Assembly: GCA_902773995.1 (NCBI GenBank)
Contig: CACYGL010000006.1
Span: 1-63,728, forward strand
DNA from: an uncultured Coriobacteriaceae bacterium
Lineage (GTDB): Bacteria > Actinomycetota > Coriobacteriia > Coriobacteriales > Atopobiaceae
Length of the DNA: 63,728 bases
Reading direction: 5' to 3'
In this document: positions 50,373-58,510 of the stretch, piece by piece
Position numbering within the stretch: position 1 is the stretch's first letter
Layout of the letters: the number at the start of each line of letters is the position of its first letter
Notes under the pieces: model-generated
The model's database searches: none
What the model saw: only the letters and a program-made list of their open reading frames with translations
Told to the model about the DNA's origin: nothing
Position numbers and translations under genes: made by a program

Positions 50373-50800
50373 ACAAACATCCTCTCTCCTCAGACCAACA
50401 TGCACTTGCTTTGCCGACAAGGACTTGGGCAGCGCTTGCTGCAACGCCCTCCCTGTTTGACGACTATCGTCGCGACTCGACCTTCCAACCACAGCTAGGG
50501 ACCGAAGCTGCTCCCCTCGGGAATGGTCAATCGGCACTTTGGACCAGACATTTTCCAATCGCCCACCTAGAAACGGAACTGAGGGGTTGCTCCAATTCGT
50601 CGACGCACGCAATGCATTGGATGGCTCCTCCTGACATATCCAGCGTATGGGCCAAGCAGAAGAAAACTTCGCGCAAGGTTTAGCTGGCTGACCAAACAGG
50701 GCAGAGAGACCGTCTGCTCCGCATGAAGCGCTTCTCCCTGCAATTAGCCCAGTGACCGCAACGGGGGCAGCAGCCCCTCATCTGAGCAGCGGCCTTGCCG
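50373..50800. other. intergenic stretch, nothing recognised
   Basis: About 430 bp between two minus-strand genes. Open frames on the plus strand here show no ribosome site, no family resemblance and unusual composition. No repeat or RNA fold was recognised. Confidence 0.5.
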
Positions 50801-50841
50801 AAAAAGAGTTCTGGCCGCGTCCCTTGGGACACGGCCAGAAC
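50801..50841 (-). terminator. terminator after the zinc-ribbon gene
   Basis: GTTCTGGCCG (50808-50817) pairs with CGGCCAGAAC (50832-50841), with an inner GTCCC/GGGAC stem. On the minus strand it is followed by CTCTTTTT (50807-50801 read in reverse complement). It lies 77 bp after the stop of the gene at 50918. Confidence 0.85.
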
Positions 50842-50917
50842 TTAGCCATACCGTTCGATTCCTCGTACCCACGAGGATCTGTTCACAACGACCAGATGCG
50901 TCGCTTCCAAATGGGCG

Positions 50918-51349
50918 TCAACGAGCGCCCCTCGTCTGCTTTTCCGCCTCCGCGCGAGAAAGACCGCATGCCATGCAGAAATGAGCCCCTGGAGCAATCG
51001 TGTTGCCGCAACGCGGACAGACAACCGCCACACCCCGGGCACCCGACGAGGGACTTTGCCTGGTTGCGAGAGGGGCAGAGGCCGACTTTGCCGACTTCAG
51101 CTCCTCATCCAGGCTCGACATACGCTGGTCAAGGGCAATGATCCTCGTCAGCAGCTCCTGCGCTTCTGGAACCAGCTCGGGATGGCTCCTCAACGTTGGG
51201 TATGCAACGTTGCCAAGCTCCCTCATAAGGTTCTGCCGCTGCTGAGAAAGATGCGTTCTCTCGATGCCAATCCTTGCTGCTTGACCAGCCCTGTTTGCCA
51301 TGCCCAAGCCGGAGGACAGAGCAGAGCCTGCATCATCGGTAAAGCTCAC
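50918..51349 (-). CDS. zinc-ribbon coiled-coil protein
   Basis: A 143-residue soluble protein. A helical N-terminal region (SLDEELKSAKSAS and preceding HLSQQRQNLMRELGNVAY) is followed by a C-terminal zinc ribbon CPRCGNTIAPGAHFCMACG (two CxxC knuckles). GTG at 51349 is preceded by GGAGGG at good spacing. It lies 31 bp downstream of the larger zinc-ribbon membrane protein and is probably in the same transcript. Function unknown; such proteins often accompany kinase/FHA signalling or secretion loci. Confidence 0.78.
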   Translation of the reverse strand: MSFTDDAGSALSSGLGMANRAGQAARIGIERTHLSQQRQNLMRELGNVAYPTLRSHPELVPEAQELLTRIIALDQRMSSLDEELKSAKSASAPLATRQSPSSGARGVAVVCPRCGNTIAPGAHFCMACGLSRAEAEKQTRGAR

Positions 51350-51380
51350 CAGAGCCCTCCTGCCTCGCTCTTCTCGTAAT

Positions 51381-52325
51381 CTACTTTGTCATCAGGTACT
51401 CGTCGTAATAGTCGGTCGTCAGGTAGGAATATACCTCCGCCGACATCTCACGGTTTTCCTTGGTGCCGCCAATGGCGACGGTCATTGCAAGCTGGGCCTT
51501 ATCGCCATATTTGGAAACATCAAACTTGTAGGTGAAGCTATCGTTCTGGATGATAGCGACAAGGTCGTCGAACTCGAGCATCTCGTCACCGTCAGTCGAT
51601 CCGTTCTGCTGAGAGTCGTGGTTGTGGAAGTTGAGCTTAACGTCAAAGTGAACCTTGCCGGAATCGTCAACGGACTTGATTGTGAGTACAGGTACGTTCA
51701 CCTGCGAACCATAGCATTCCGGATTGCCCTTGAACGTTCCGGTCCAAGTCCCGACGAGGTCGCTGTAGGTACCCTGCTTGGAGCTTGAGCCGCTGGTGGA
51801 GTCGCTACTGGGGCTACCAGTCGAGCTGCTGGTGGAGTCTCCGTTCGCGACGCTCTCCGAACCATTGGCTGAGCTGGTATCCGAAACTTCAGACGTGTCG
51901 GAGGTGCCGGTGGAAACAACACCCTCGCCATTGTCCGTCTCGGTCGAGTTGGTGGCGTCAGTGGTTTGGGTGGCATGCGTGTGCTGCGTGATTCCGGGGA
52001 CGTCGGGTATCACGTTGCGAATTGGCTCGGGGATGCTCTCCCGGAAGACCATGGCGAGAAGCAGGCACACAACAATCACGGCTACGACGATGACGCCGAC
52101 GGGAAACTTCTTCTTGGGGGCCTTGCGGTCGTTCTTGCCGCCCTCGGTCTCGACCACCGTACGCGGGGTCTGGTAGCTCGTCCCAAGGGAGTCATAGGCG
52201 GTAGTTGGCACACTGCCAGCAGAATCTTGAGAGCCACCGGCATCTGAATCGGGAAGCTGCTCGCCGCAGTTAGGGCAGACTGCCGCACCGTCGGGGACTG
52301 GTTTACCACAGTTAGGACAAAACAT
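51381..52325 (-). CDS. zinc-ribbon membrane protein with lipocalin-like outer domain
   Basis: A 314-residue protein. N-terminal zinc ribbon MFCPNCGKPVPDGAAVCPNC, a cytoplasmic linker (~75 residues), one membrane helix (PVGVIVVAVIVVCLLLAMVF), a long Ser/Thr/Gly-rich outer linker (~80 residues), and a C-terminal beta domain beginning DLVGTWTGTFKGN. ATG at 52325 has GATGGAGGAAGATC upstream. It diverges from the FHA/kinase pair across 142 bp. The cytoplasmic linker has several Thr-rich sites (TAYDSLGTSYQTPRT) that could be kinase targets; this is an inference from context. Confidence 0.82.
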   Translation of the reverse strand: MFCPNCGKPVPDGAAVCPNCGEQLPDSDAGGSQDSAGSVPTTAYDSLGTSYQTPRTVVETEGGKNDRKAPKKKFPVGVIVVAVIVVCLLLAMVFRESIPEPIRNVIPDVPGITQHTHATQTTDATNSTETDNGEGVVSTGTSDTSEVSDTSSANGSESVANGDSTSSSTGSPSSDSTSGSSSKQGTYSDLVGTWTGTFKGNPECYGSQVNVPVLTIKSVDDSGKVHFDVKLNFHNHDSQQNGSTDGDEMLEFDDLVAIIQNDSFTYKFDVSKYGDKAQLAMTVAIGGTKENREMSAEVYSYLTTDYYDEYLMTK

Positions 52326-52467
52326 GATCTTCCTCCATCTAGTACAGACGGGCGTTCCTCCAACAACCCACGTTTGTAATTTTATGTTTGGACTATATTG
52401 AATTTTGCGCAAAGTTGTAGATGGCTGGTCGACTTTAGGACTTTATTTCAATTGTTGGAGTGAAGCG

Positions 52468-53457
52468 ATGCTGTTCAGACGCGATACCCCAAGCTCGGTG
52501 ATGTTTGACGACCTGCGCAAATTTGGCGGCATCTCGAACATTGAGGCAGCTCGCATGCTGCTTTCCGCGAAGATTTCGTACGGCGGGACATCTCCCCGAG
52601 ACAGGGCTGAGGACAGGACGTATCTCTCGCGCAACGTGGTGCACCTGCTGCCCGACGATGTGGACGCAAGCCAATTCGCAGACTTTGAGGTGAGCACCCT
52701 CAACGTGTCATCGAGGCTGCTGGCAAGGCATGGGCATGACCGGCGGTCAATCGTGGAGCACTATCTGGGTGACGTCTCGTCTAGGATGTGCACTGCCCTC
52801 AACGACTGGGGCAGGGACTCGAAGCTCTACTCGAACGAGCTGCGCCGACTTTCTGGGGCCAACTTCAGGCGCGAGGAGTACCGCTCCACGCTTCTCTTGA
52901 TGCTGTTCCTCGTAACGGGCTGCCTTGCGGACGCGAAGGAGGCGGTAGCGGTTGTCGAGGACTACTCCCGCCACAGGCTCTCGGAGGACATCGAGACGAT
53001 TTCCGATGACTACGGTCCCGAAGCGGGACAGGGCATGTCCCTTGCCCCGGTGACGCTTGGCCTCCTAAGGCTCATTGGTGACGTGGCATATCCGCCAATA
53101 CTCCCTCTTAACCCAAATGGCACCATCGTGGGCTCCCTGGCTGACGGCCCCGGCGCCATTAGGGACGTAGGCGGTGACGTCTCCCGCCAACACCTGCGCA
53201 TCTGGAGGAACGACGACATCTGGCTCTGCCAGGGCATGCACTCGACCAACGGCACGACCCTCATCTCGGGGGTCGACGGGCAGCCAATCTGCGTGGAGCC
53301 ACCACGCTCCAAGCGCTCGTCGAAAATCGAGTACCCGCCGCAGGAGCTCCGAGAGGGAGACAAGCTGCTGCTAGGCACGAGCACCGAGTTTCTCGTCATG
53401 AGGGTCAAGGCAGAGACGGGAGAGCTGGATTCCTCATGGGCGCGCAGCAGCCACTGA
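52468..53457 (+). CDS. FHA-domain protein
   Basis: A 329-residue protein with a C-terminal forkhead-associated domain that should bind phosphothreonine. The signature residues are present: GTIVGSLADG (strand with Gly), DVSRQHLRIWR (S-R-x-H) and HSTNGTTLISG (N-G). The N-terminal ~220 residues are helical and match no family I know (RKFGGISNIEAARMLLSAKI). GGAGTGAAGCG precedes the ATG at 52468. It overlaps the kinase gene by 22 nt, so the two are made together. Confidence 0.87.
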   Translation: MLFRRDTPSSVMFDDLRKFGGISNIEAARMLLSAKISYGGTSPRDRAEDRTYLSRNVVHLLPDDVDASQFADFEVSTLNVSSRLLARHGHDRRSIVEHYLGDVSSRMCTALNDWGRDSKLYSNELRRLSGANFRREEYRSTLLLMLFLVTGCLADAKEAVAVVEDYSRHRLSEDIETISDDYGPEAGQGMSLAPVTLGLLRLIGDVAYPPILPLNPNGTIVGSLADGPGAIRDVGGDVSRQHLRIWRNDDIWLCQGMHSTNGTTLISGVDGQPICVEPPRSKRSSKIEYPPQELREGDKLLLGTSTEFLVMRVKAETGELDSSWARSSH

Positions 53458-54455
53458 TCGTGCGCCTTGATAACGTCGAGCTGGCAGAAGAGAAATCGGG
53501 CATAGCGAGAAGCGATGCGCTGAGACGCGTTCGAACGCTGCTCCTCATCGATCCGAGCAAGACAAGGCATGGTGGAGGAGGGCGAGCGATCGAGGTATTT
53601 ACCTGCAGTGGAGAACGCCTGTGCCTCAAGTGCATGCTGCCGCTCGGTCGCGTCCGCACGAGGGTCTCGGGCGATAGGGTCAGGCAGCTTGTGGAGGGAC
53701 GAGAGGCCGCCTTCCAATCGGAGTACCTCTGTCATCGCGTTGTGTCGGGCATACGGGGGTTCCCACGGTTGCTGTGCCGCGGGAGCTATGCGGGCGGGCC
53801 GGTCATGCTCATGGAGTGGGTCGAGGGCGTCTCGCTCTACGATGTGCGGAACCTCTGGCCATCCAGGGCGAGAAGCGGCTTTCCCATGGGCACCTGCGCG
53901 TCTCTCGGAGCGAGCATTGCCAGCTCGCTCCAGCTGGCACGCAAACGGGACGCAGCGTTCGTACACCGCGACATATCTTCCAAGAACGTCATCTTGCGAA
54001 CGAGAAACTCGTCGGTATCCAGCCAGCTTTCGACTTCCAAATTCGATATTTGCCTTATCGACTTTGGAAGCAGCGTCTGCAGCAGTGTCCGGGAGGAGGA
54101 AGGCGCAGGAAGGCCAAGGGTATGGAGAAGCGCCACGCCGGAATATGCCCCTCCAGAAATGCTCACCCACGAGATACCCCGGCTGAGAGAAGCGCGGCTA
54201 CTGGAGAGCGTGGACGCCTACGAACTCTGCAGCCTCCTCTACGAGCTCTATTGCGGGAGGCTGCCCTACGAGTTTGCGGGACGAAACGTGTCGGAGGTAT
54301 TCCGCCTCAAGGCAAACTATTTGCCAAAGCGCCTTGTCCCCCAAGAGCCGGCGGACGAGGCATTCTGCGAGACGGTGATGGCAGGCCTTCGCCCAAAGCC
54401 ATTCGAGCGACCCAGCCTTGAGGAGTTGTCCCAAGAGCTCGAGCGGTGTCGCTAA
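53436..54455 (+). CDS. Hanks-type Ser/Thr protein kinase
   Basis: A 339-residue protein with the kinase fold: Lys in LCLKCMLPL, catalytic loop FVHRDISSKNVIL (HRD, with Asn of the metal site), IDFGSS (DFG), and EYAPPEM (APE-like) with the helical lobe after it. The Gly-rich loop (HGGGGRAIEVF) is atypical. No membrane helix or PASTA domain is present, so it is soluble, unlike the usual PknB. Its ATG lies within the end of the FHA gene. No PP2C-type phosphatase is seen nearby. Probably active, since all catalytic residues are there. Confidence 0.87.
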   Translation: MGAQQPLIVRLDNVELAEEKSGIARSDALRRVRTLLLIDPSKTRHGGGGRAIEVFTCSGERLCLKCMLPLGRVRTRVSGDRVRQLVEGREAAFQSEYLCHRVVSGIRGFPRLLCRGSYAGGPVMLMEWVEGVSLYDVRNLWPSRARSGFPMGTCASLGASIASSLQLARKRDAAFVHRDISSKNVILRTRNSSVSSQLSTSKFDICLIDFGSSVCSSVREEEGAGRPRVWRSATPEYAPPEMLTHEIPRLREARLLESVDAYELCSLLYELYCGRLPYEFAGRNVSEVFRLKANYLPKRLVPQEPADEAFCETVMAGLRPKPFERPSLEELSQELERCR

Positions 54456-54482
54456 GGAACGAGGCGGCTACGATGACGTCCT

Positions 54483-55394
54483 CTACCCTCGCACGTGCGC
54501 CCGGGGATGCGCCGCCAGGTACACGCCGCGCACGTGCGTGCGGTCAACGTGCGTGTAGAGCTGGGTTGTCGAGATGTCGGCGTGTCCCAGGAGCTCCTGG
54601 ACAACGCGCAGGTCGGCCCCGCCCTCCAGGAGATGCGTTGCAAAGCTGTGCCGCAAGGTGTGGGGATGGAGCCCCTGGACGCCCACCATGCGTCCGGCGC
54701 GCTCCACGATCGCGTGCACGGACTGGCGAGAGATGCGCCCGCCGCGCTGGTTGAGAAAGACCGCCTGGGTGGGCGTGCGTCCCACAAGCCCCGGGCGCCA
54801 CTCCTCGAGGTACTCCCCCATCACGCGCGCGGCGGAGCCCATGATGGGCACCACGCGCTCCTTCGACCCCTTGCCAAAGACGCGCACGACCTCCTCGTCC
54901 AGCCGCACGTCGCGCAAATCGAGCCCCGTGAGCTCCGAGACGCGAAGCCCGCAGCCGTAGAGCGTCTCCAGGATGGCACGGTCGCGCTGACCGGGCGATG
55001 TCTTGGGGAAGGGCTGGTCGAGAAGGGCCTCGGCCTGCTCCACGCTCAGGACGTCGGGGAGGCGCTCGGGCTTGGCGGGCAGCGGCAGGTCGGCCGTGGG
55101 AAAGTTCTCGCATATCTCGTCCGCCACCATGAAGCGATGGAAGCCCTTGATGGCAGACACCGCGCGCTCGACAGAAGCGGGCGCAAGCCCCACATCCACC
55201 AGGGCCGCCACGTGCGCCTCTATCGCCTGGCGCGTCACGGCGTCGGGGCTGGTGATGCCCTCCCCCTCTAGCGCCGAGAGGTAACGAGAAAGGTCGCGGC
55301 CATAGGCCGCGACCGTATTGGGTGAAGCGTTCCTCTCGATGGAGAGGTAGTTGAGGTACTCGCGCAGCGCACGCGAGAGGTCCATCGTGGCCAT
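54483..55394 (-). CDS. xerD: tyrosine recombinase XerD
   Basis: Site-specific recombinase of 303 residues that resolves chromosome dimers at dif. N-terminal SAM-like core-binding domain (ALREYLNYLSIERNASPNTV); catalytic domain with Arg in YGCGLRVSELTGL, Lys in VFGKGSKERVVPI, HTLRHSFATHLLEGGADLR (His-x-x-Arg), GHADISTTQLYTHV (His and nucleophile Tyr). ATG at 55394. It sits alone beside pyrG, not in a mobile element, which fits a housekeeping XerD (or XerC; the name is by best resemblance). Confidence 0.92.
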   Translation of the reverse strand: MATMDLSRALREYLNYLSIERNASPNTVAAYGRDLSRYLSALEGEGITSPDAVTRQAIEAHVAALVDVGLAPASVERAVSAIKGFHRFMVADEICENFPTADLPLPAKPERLPDVLSVEQAEALLDQPFPKTSPGQRDRAILETLYGCGLRVSELTGLDLRDVRLDEEVVRVFGKGSKERVVPIMGSAARVMGEYLEEWRPGLVGRTPTQAVFLNQRGGRISRQSVHAIVERAGRMVGVQGLHPHTLRHSFATHLLEGGADLRVVQELLGHADISTTQLYTHVDRTHVRGVYLAAHPRAHVRG

Positions 55395-55416
55395 GAGCCC
55401 GGCAGAGCGGCAGCCG

Positions 55417-57063
55417 CTACCTGGGGTTCACGTCGTGACGGTCAACGCCCTCGTGGTGAGCGATGGCGGCACGGACAAACTCGCGGAACAGCGGCGCCGG
55501 CTTGGTGGGACGGCTCTTGAACTCGGGGTGGGCCTGGGACGCCACGAACCAGGGATGCATGGACTCGGGAAGCTCGATCATCTCGACCAGGCGGTTGTCG
55601 GGCGAGAGACCCGAGATGACCATACCGGCATCGGTGAGCTGCTTGCGGTAGGCGTTGTTGACCTCGTAGCGGTGACGGTGACGCTCGTAGATGAGCTCCT
55701 CGCCGTAGGCCTCGGATGCGAGCGTGCCGGGAACGACCTTGCAGGGGTAGGCGCCCAGACGCATGGTGCCGCCCTTGTCGGTGACGTCCTCCTGGTCGGG
55801 CATGAGGTCGATCACGGGATAGGTGCACTCGGGCTCGAACTCGCTGGACATGGCGCCGGGAAGCCCCGCCACGTTGCGCGCAAACTCGCATACGGCCATC
55901 TGCAGGCCCAGGCACACGCCCAGGTACGGCACCTTGTTCACGCGAGCACGGTTCGCCGAGAGGATCTTGCCCTCTGTGCCGCGCAGGCCAAAGCCGCCGG
56001 GGACGAGAATGCCGTCGTAGCCGGCGAGTTCCTCGTCCACGTTCTCCTCGGTGAGCTCCTCGCCGTCGACGAGTTTGATCTCGACGTGGCGGTCGTAGTA
56101 GACGCCGGAGTGGTGCAGGGCCTCGATGACCGAGAGGTAAGCGTCGGGCAGCTGGGTGTACTTGCCAACCACGGCGATGCGGGTCTTCTCGGGCAGGGAG
56201 TTGGCCACGTGCATGGCGTCGGTGAAGTCATTCCAGTCGCTCATGTCGCGCTCGCGCGGCTCGAGACCCAGCTTCTGGCAGACCTTCTCGTCAAAGCCCT
56301 GCTTGGCGAGGTGCATGGGCACGTCGTAGATGGACGGGCAGTCGGAGTTCTCGAAGACGCAATCCTCGTCCACGTCGCAGAAGTGCGCGATCTTGGCACG
56401 GATGGAGGCGTCGACCTCGTGGTCCGAGCGGCATACGATGAAGTCGGGCTGGATGCCCATGGAGCGCAGCTCCTTGACGGAGTGCTGCGTGGGCTTGGTC
56501 TTGACCTCGTGCGCGGCGGCGATGTAGGGCACCAGGCTCACGTGGATGACCAGGGTATTGCCGGCGCCCTTCTCCTTACGGAACTGGCGCATGGCCTCGA
56601 CGAAGGGCTGGCCCTCGATGTCGCCGATGGTGCCGCCGAGCTCGGTGATCACGACGTCGGCCTGGGTCTGCTCCTCGATGCGCAGGAAGCGGGACTTAAT
56701 CTCGTTGGTGACGTGGGGGATCACCTGCACGGTGCCGCCGAGGAAGTCTCCCGCGCGCTCGCGCTGGATGAGCGACTGGTAGATGAGGCCCGTGGTGAAG
56801 TTGGACTCGCGGGTGAGGTTCTCGTCGATGAAGCGCTCGTAGTGGCCGAGGTCAAGGTCGGTCTCCTTGCCGTCCTCGGTCACAAAGACCTCACCGTGCT
56901 GGAAGGGGCTCATGGTGCCAGGGTCAACGTTGAGGTACGGGTCGGCCTTCTGCATCATGACCTTGTAGCCGCGGGCCTTGAGCAGGCGGCCGAGCGATGC
57001 CGCCGTAATGCCCTTGCCGAGGGAGGATACGACGCCGCCGGTCACAAAGATGTGTTTTGTCAT
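55417..57063 (-). CDS. pyrG: CTP synthase
   Basis: Makes CTP from UTP, ATP and glutamine; 548 residues. Synthase domain: [66 protein letters not shown]. Glutaminase domain: [20 protein letters not shown] (nucleophile Cys), and His-Pro-Glu near the end ([11 protein letters not shown]). ATG at 57063 with GGGAAGG upstream. It lies 22 bp before the xerD start on the same strand. The 230 bp upstream to the hairpin-bounded repeat hold no gene. Confidence 0.98.
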   Translation of the reverse strand: MTKHIFVTGGVVSSLGKGITAASLGRLLKARGYKVMMQKADPYLNVDPGTMSPFQHGEVFVTEDGKETDLDLGHYERFIDENLTRESNFTTGLIYQSLIQRERAGDFLGGTVQVIPHVTNEIKSRFLRIEEQTQADVVITELGGTIGDIEGQPFVEAMRQFRKEKGAGNTLVIHVSLVPYIAAAHEVKTKPTQHSVKELRSMGIQPDFIVCRSDHEVDASIRAKIAHFCDVDEDCVFENSDCPSIYDVPMHLAKQGFDEKVCQKLGLEPRERDMSDWNDFTDAMHVANSLPEKTRIAVVGKYTQLPDAYLSVIEALHHSGVYYDRHVEIKLVDGEELTEENVDEELAGYDGILVPGGFGLRGTEGKILSANRARVNKVPYLGVCLGLQMAVCEFARNVAGLPGAMSSEFEPECTYPVIDLMPDQEDVTDKGGTMRLGAYPCKVVPGTLASEAYGEELIYERHRHRYEVNNAYRKQLTDAGMVISGLSPDNRLVEMIELPESMHPWFVASQAHPEFKSRPTKPAPLFREFVRAAIAHHEGVDRHDVNPR

Positions 57064-57294
57064 GTGGGTTTGCCTTCCCGTAGTGAAGCTGCCGTTTCTA
57101 CGGGTCTTTATTCTAGCGCGAGAACCTTGCGGACGTGACACCGCTCACCGACTGCACACGGTTGTTCAGGTGGTTAGACCGAATAAACAGATTCGAGCCC
57201 TCGCTTCGCCGCAGCGCGCGTGGTTTTCAGGGGGGTCGCAAGTGATTGGGGTTGCGGACGATCTCTTGGACCATCCTACCCCGCAAGCCCCCTG

Positions 57295-57445
57295 TGCCCA
57301 AAATTTGCGGTTGCCGGCCCTTTTTGGGCGAATCTCTGAGTACGAAGCTCTAACTTTTTACGGAGCCGCAGGTAGAGAAATGGCACCTCTGGGGTGATAC
57401 TAAGCGGAACCCCGAATTTTGACCGGCAACCGCAAATTTTGGGCA
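57295..57445 (+). repeat. hairpin-bounded repeat element, copy 2
   Basis: A 151-bp element with perfect 23-bp inverted arms at 57295-57317 and 57423-57445 (outer sequence TGCCCAAAATTTGCGG). The core at 57338-57418 has the same ordered blocks as copy 1 (GAGTACGAAG, TAACTTTTT, GCAGGTAGA, AAATGGCAC, GGGGTGATACTAAGCG, CCCGAATT). It lies in the 499-bp gap between pyrG and the macrodomain gene and is antisense to both. No protein is encoded. Could be a structured RNA or a foldback (MITE-like) element. Confidence 0.82.
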
Positions 57446-57495
57446 GGCCGCATCCGTTGGATGGCAAGAGTCTCCCTCCAGGACGCGGAAAACTG

Positions 57496-57533
57496 CCACC
57501 GGGCCTCGGATGCGTGCATCCGAGGCCCGGTGG
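57496..57533 (-). terminator. terminator of the recN-side operon
   Basis: An exact 18-bp stem, CCACCGGGCCTCGGATGC (57496-57513) with its complement at 57516-57533 and a 2-nt centre (realistic loop slightly larger), followed on the minus strand by CAGTTTTCC. It ends the transcript coming from the efp/nusB/recN side, 30 bp after the macrodomain gene. Confidence 0.85.
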
Positions 57534-57562
57534 AAAGTCGAATTTCGCTGGGAGCGAACATC

Positions 57563-58510
57563 CTAGAGGTACTTGCGCCAGTCATCCTCGTCGTCGGCGT
57601 CCTCCGCCTCGGTGGCGCGCTGAGACGCGCGCCGCGCCGCAAGCTCGGCGCGGCTCTGGTATGGGGCGTCGTTCTTCTCGGGGAAGGTGGCAAACGCGTG
57701 CTGGAAGACCTCGAGGTTCTCGTCGGCGCGACCGCGTGGCACGGGGAACGTGATCTTGGAGGCCACGTGCGTACCAGAGGCAAGCTCCGCGCGGAAGAGC
57801 TCCGCCACCGTTGCCGCATCCCACCCAAAGGCACCGCAGCCAAAGGCCCCCAGCACCAGCTTGTCGTAGCCAAGCTGGTCTGCAATGGCCATCACGAAGG
57901 CAATGCGCTCGCGCATGGCCGTGAGCAGGGCATCGTCCGCCACGCGGTAGTCTGCCCGCGCGCGCACCGCGTTGGGCGCCGCGCACACAATAACGTCGGA
58001 GTACGAGTGATACTTGTCGCGCTCGAAGCGCACGGCAGGCACGACAAGGGCCCGGTTGCGATAGAGCTCGCAGTTGATGTTGCGTCGGCGGTTCTCGCCG
58101 TACCAGTCGCGCTTCTGCGAGAGCACGTTGTAGAGGAACGACTCCGAGCAGAGCGCCTCCTCCTGCGCCCACGCGCCGTGCTCGTAACCACCGCCGGGGT
58201 TCACAAACGATGCAAAGTCGAGCATCGCCATGTCGCAGCGGCTCGCGATGCCACGGCCAAGCCGCAGGACCGCCGAGGCGCTGTCCTCCTCAACCACCTC
58301 AACCTGAGGCACCACGCCCTCGCGGGCGGGCGCGGCAGGCATGCCGCTTACCTCGCGCGTGCCGTCAAGCGACGCCGCTATCTCTGCCGAGAAAAGCTGG
58401 TCCATCTGGGCGATGTGCCTTGTGGCAAGCTGTGTGCGGCTTGGTCCGCGCCGTTCGCCACCCGCGTTCCTGCCGTTGCGCTGACGCTGACGTTCCCTAT
58501 CTTGTGCCAT
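57563..58510 (-). CDS. TIGR02452 family protein (PARG-like macrodomain)
   Basis: A 315-residue protein of the microbial PARG type: poly- or mono-ADP-ribose glycohydrolase. The diagnostic motif is FVNPGGGYEHGAWAQEEAL (GGG...QEE; catalytic Glu), and the second is GAFGCGAFGWD. The N-terminal ~45 residues are basic and disordered. ATG at 58510 has GGAGGGG upstream and overlaps the recN end by 14 nt. Cotranscription with recN and nadK links ADP-ribose removal, NAD supply and DNA repair; this is context, not proof. Confidence 0.88.
   Translation of the reverse strand: MAQDRERQRQRNGRNAGGERRGPSRTQLATRHIAQMDQLFSAEIAASLDGTREVSGMPAAPAREGVVPQVEVVEEDSASAVLRLGRGIASRCDMAMLDFASFVNPGGGYEHGAWAQEEALCSESFLYNVLSQKRDWYGENRRRNINCELYRNRALVVPAVRFERDKYHSYSDVIVCAAPNAVRARADYRVADDALLTAMRERIAFVMAIADQLGYDKLVLGAFGCGAFGWDAATVAELFRAELASGTHVASKITFPVPRGRADENLEVFQHAFATFPEKNDAPYQSRAELAARRASQRATEAEDADDEDDWRKYL

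Noticed and set aside
54483..55394. Integrase of a mobile element
   Set aside because: The protein resembles housekeeping XerC/XerD in length and motifs, and it stands beside pyrG without att repeats or phage genes.
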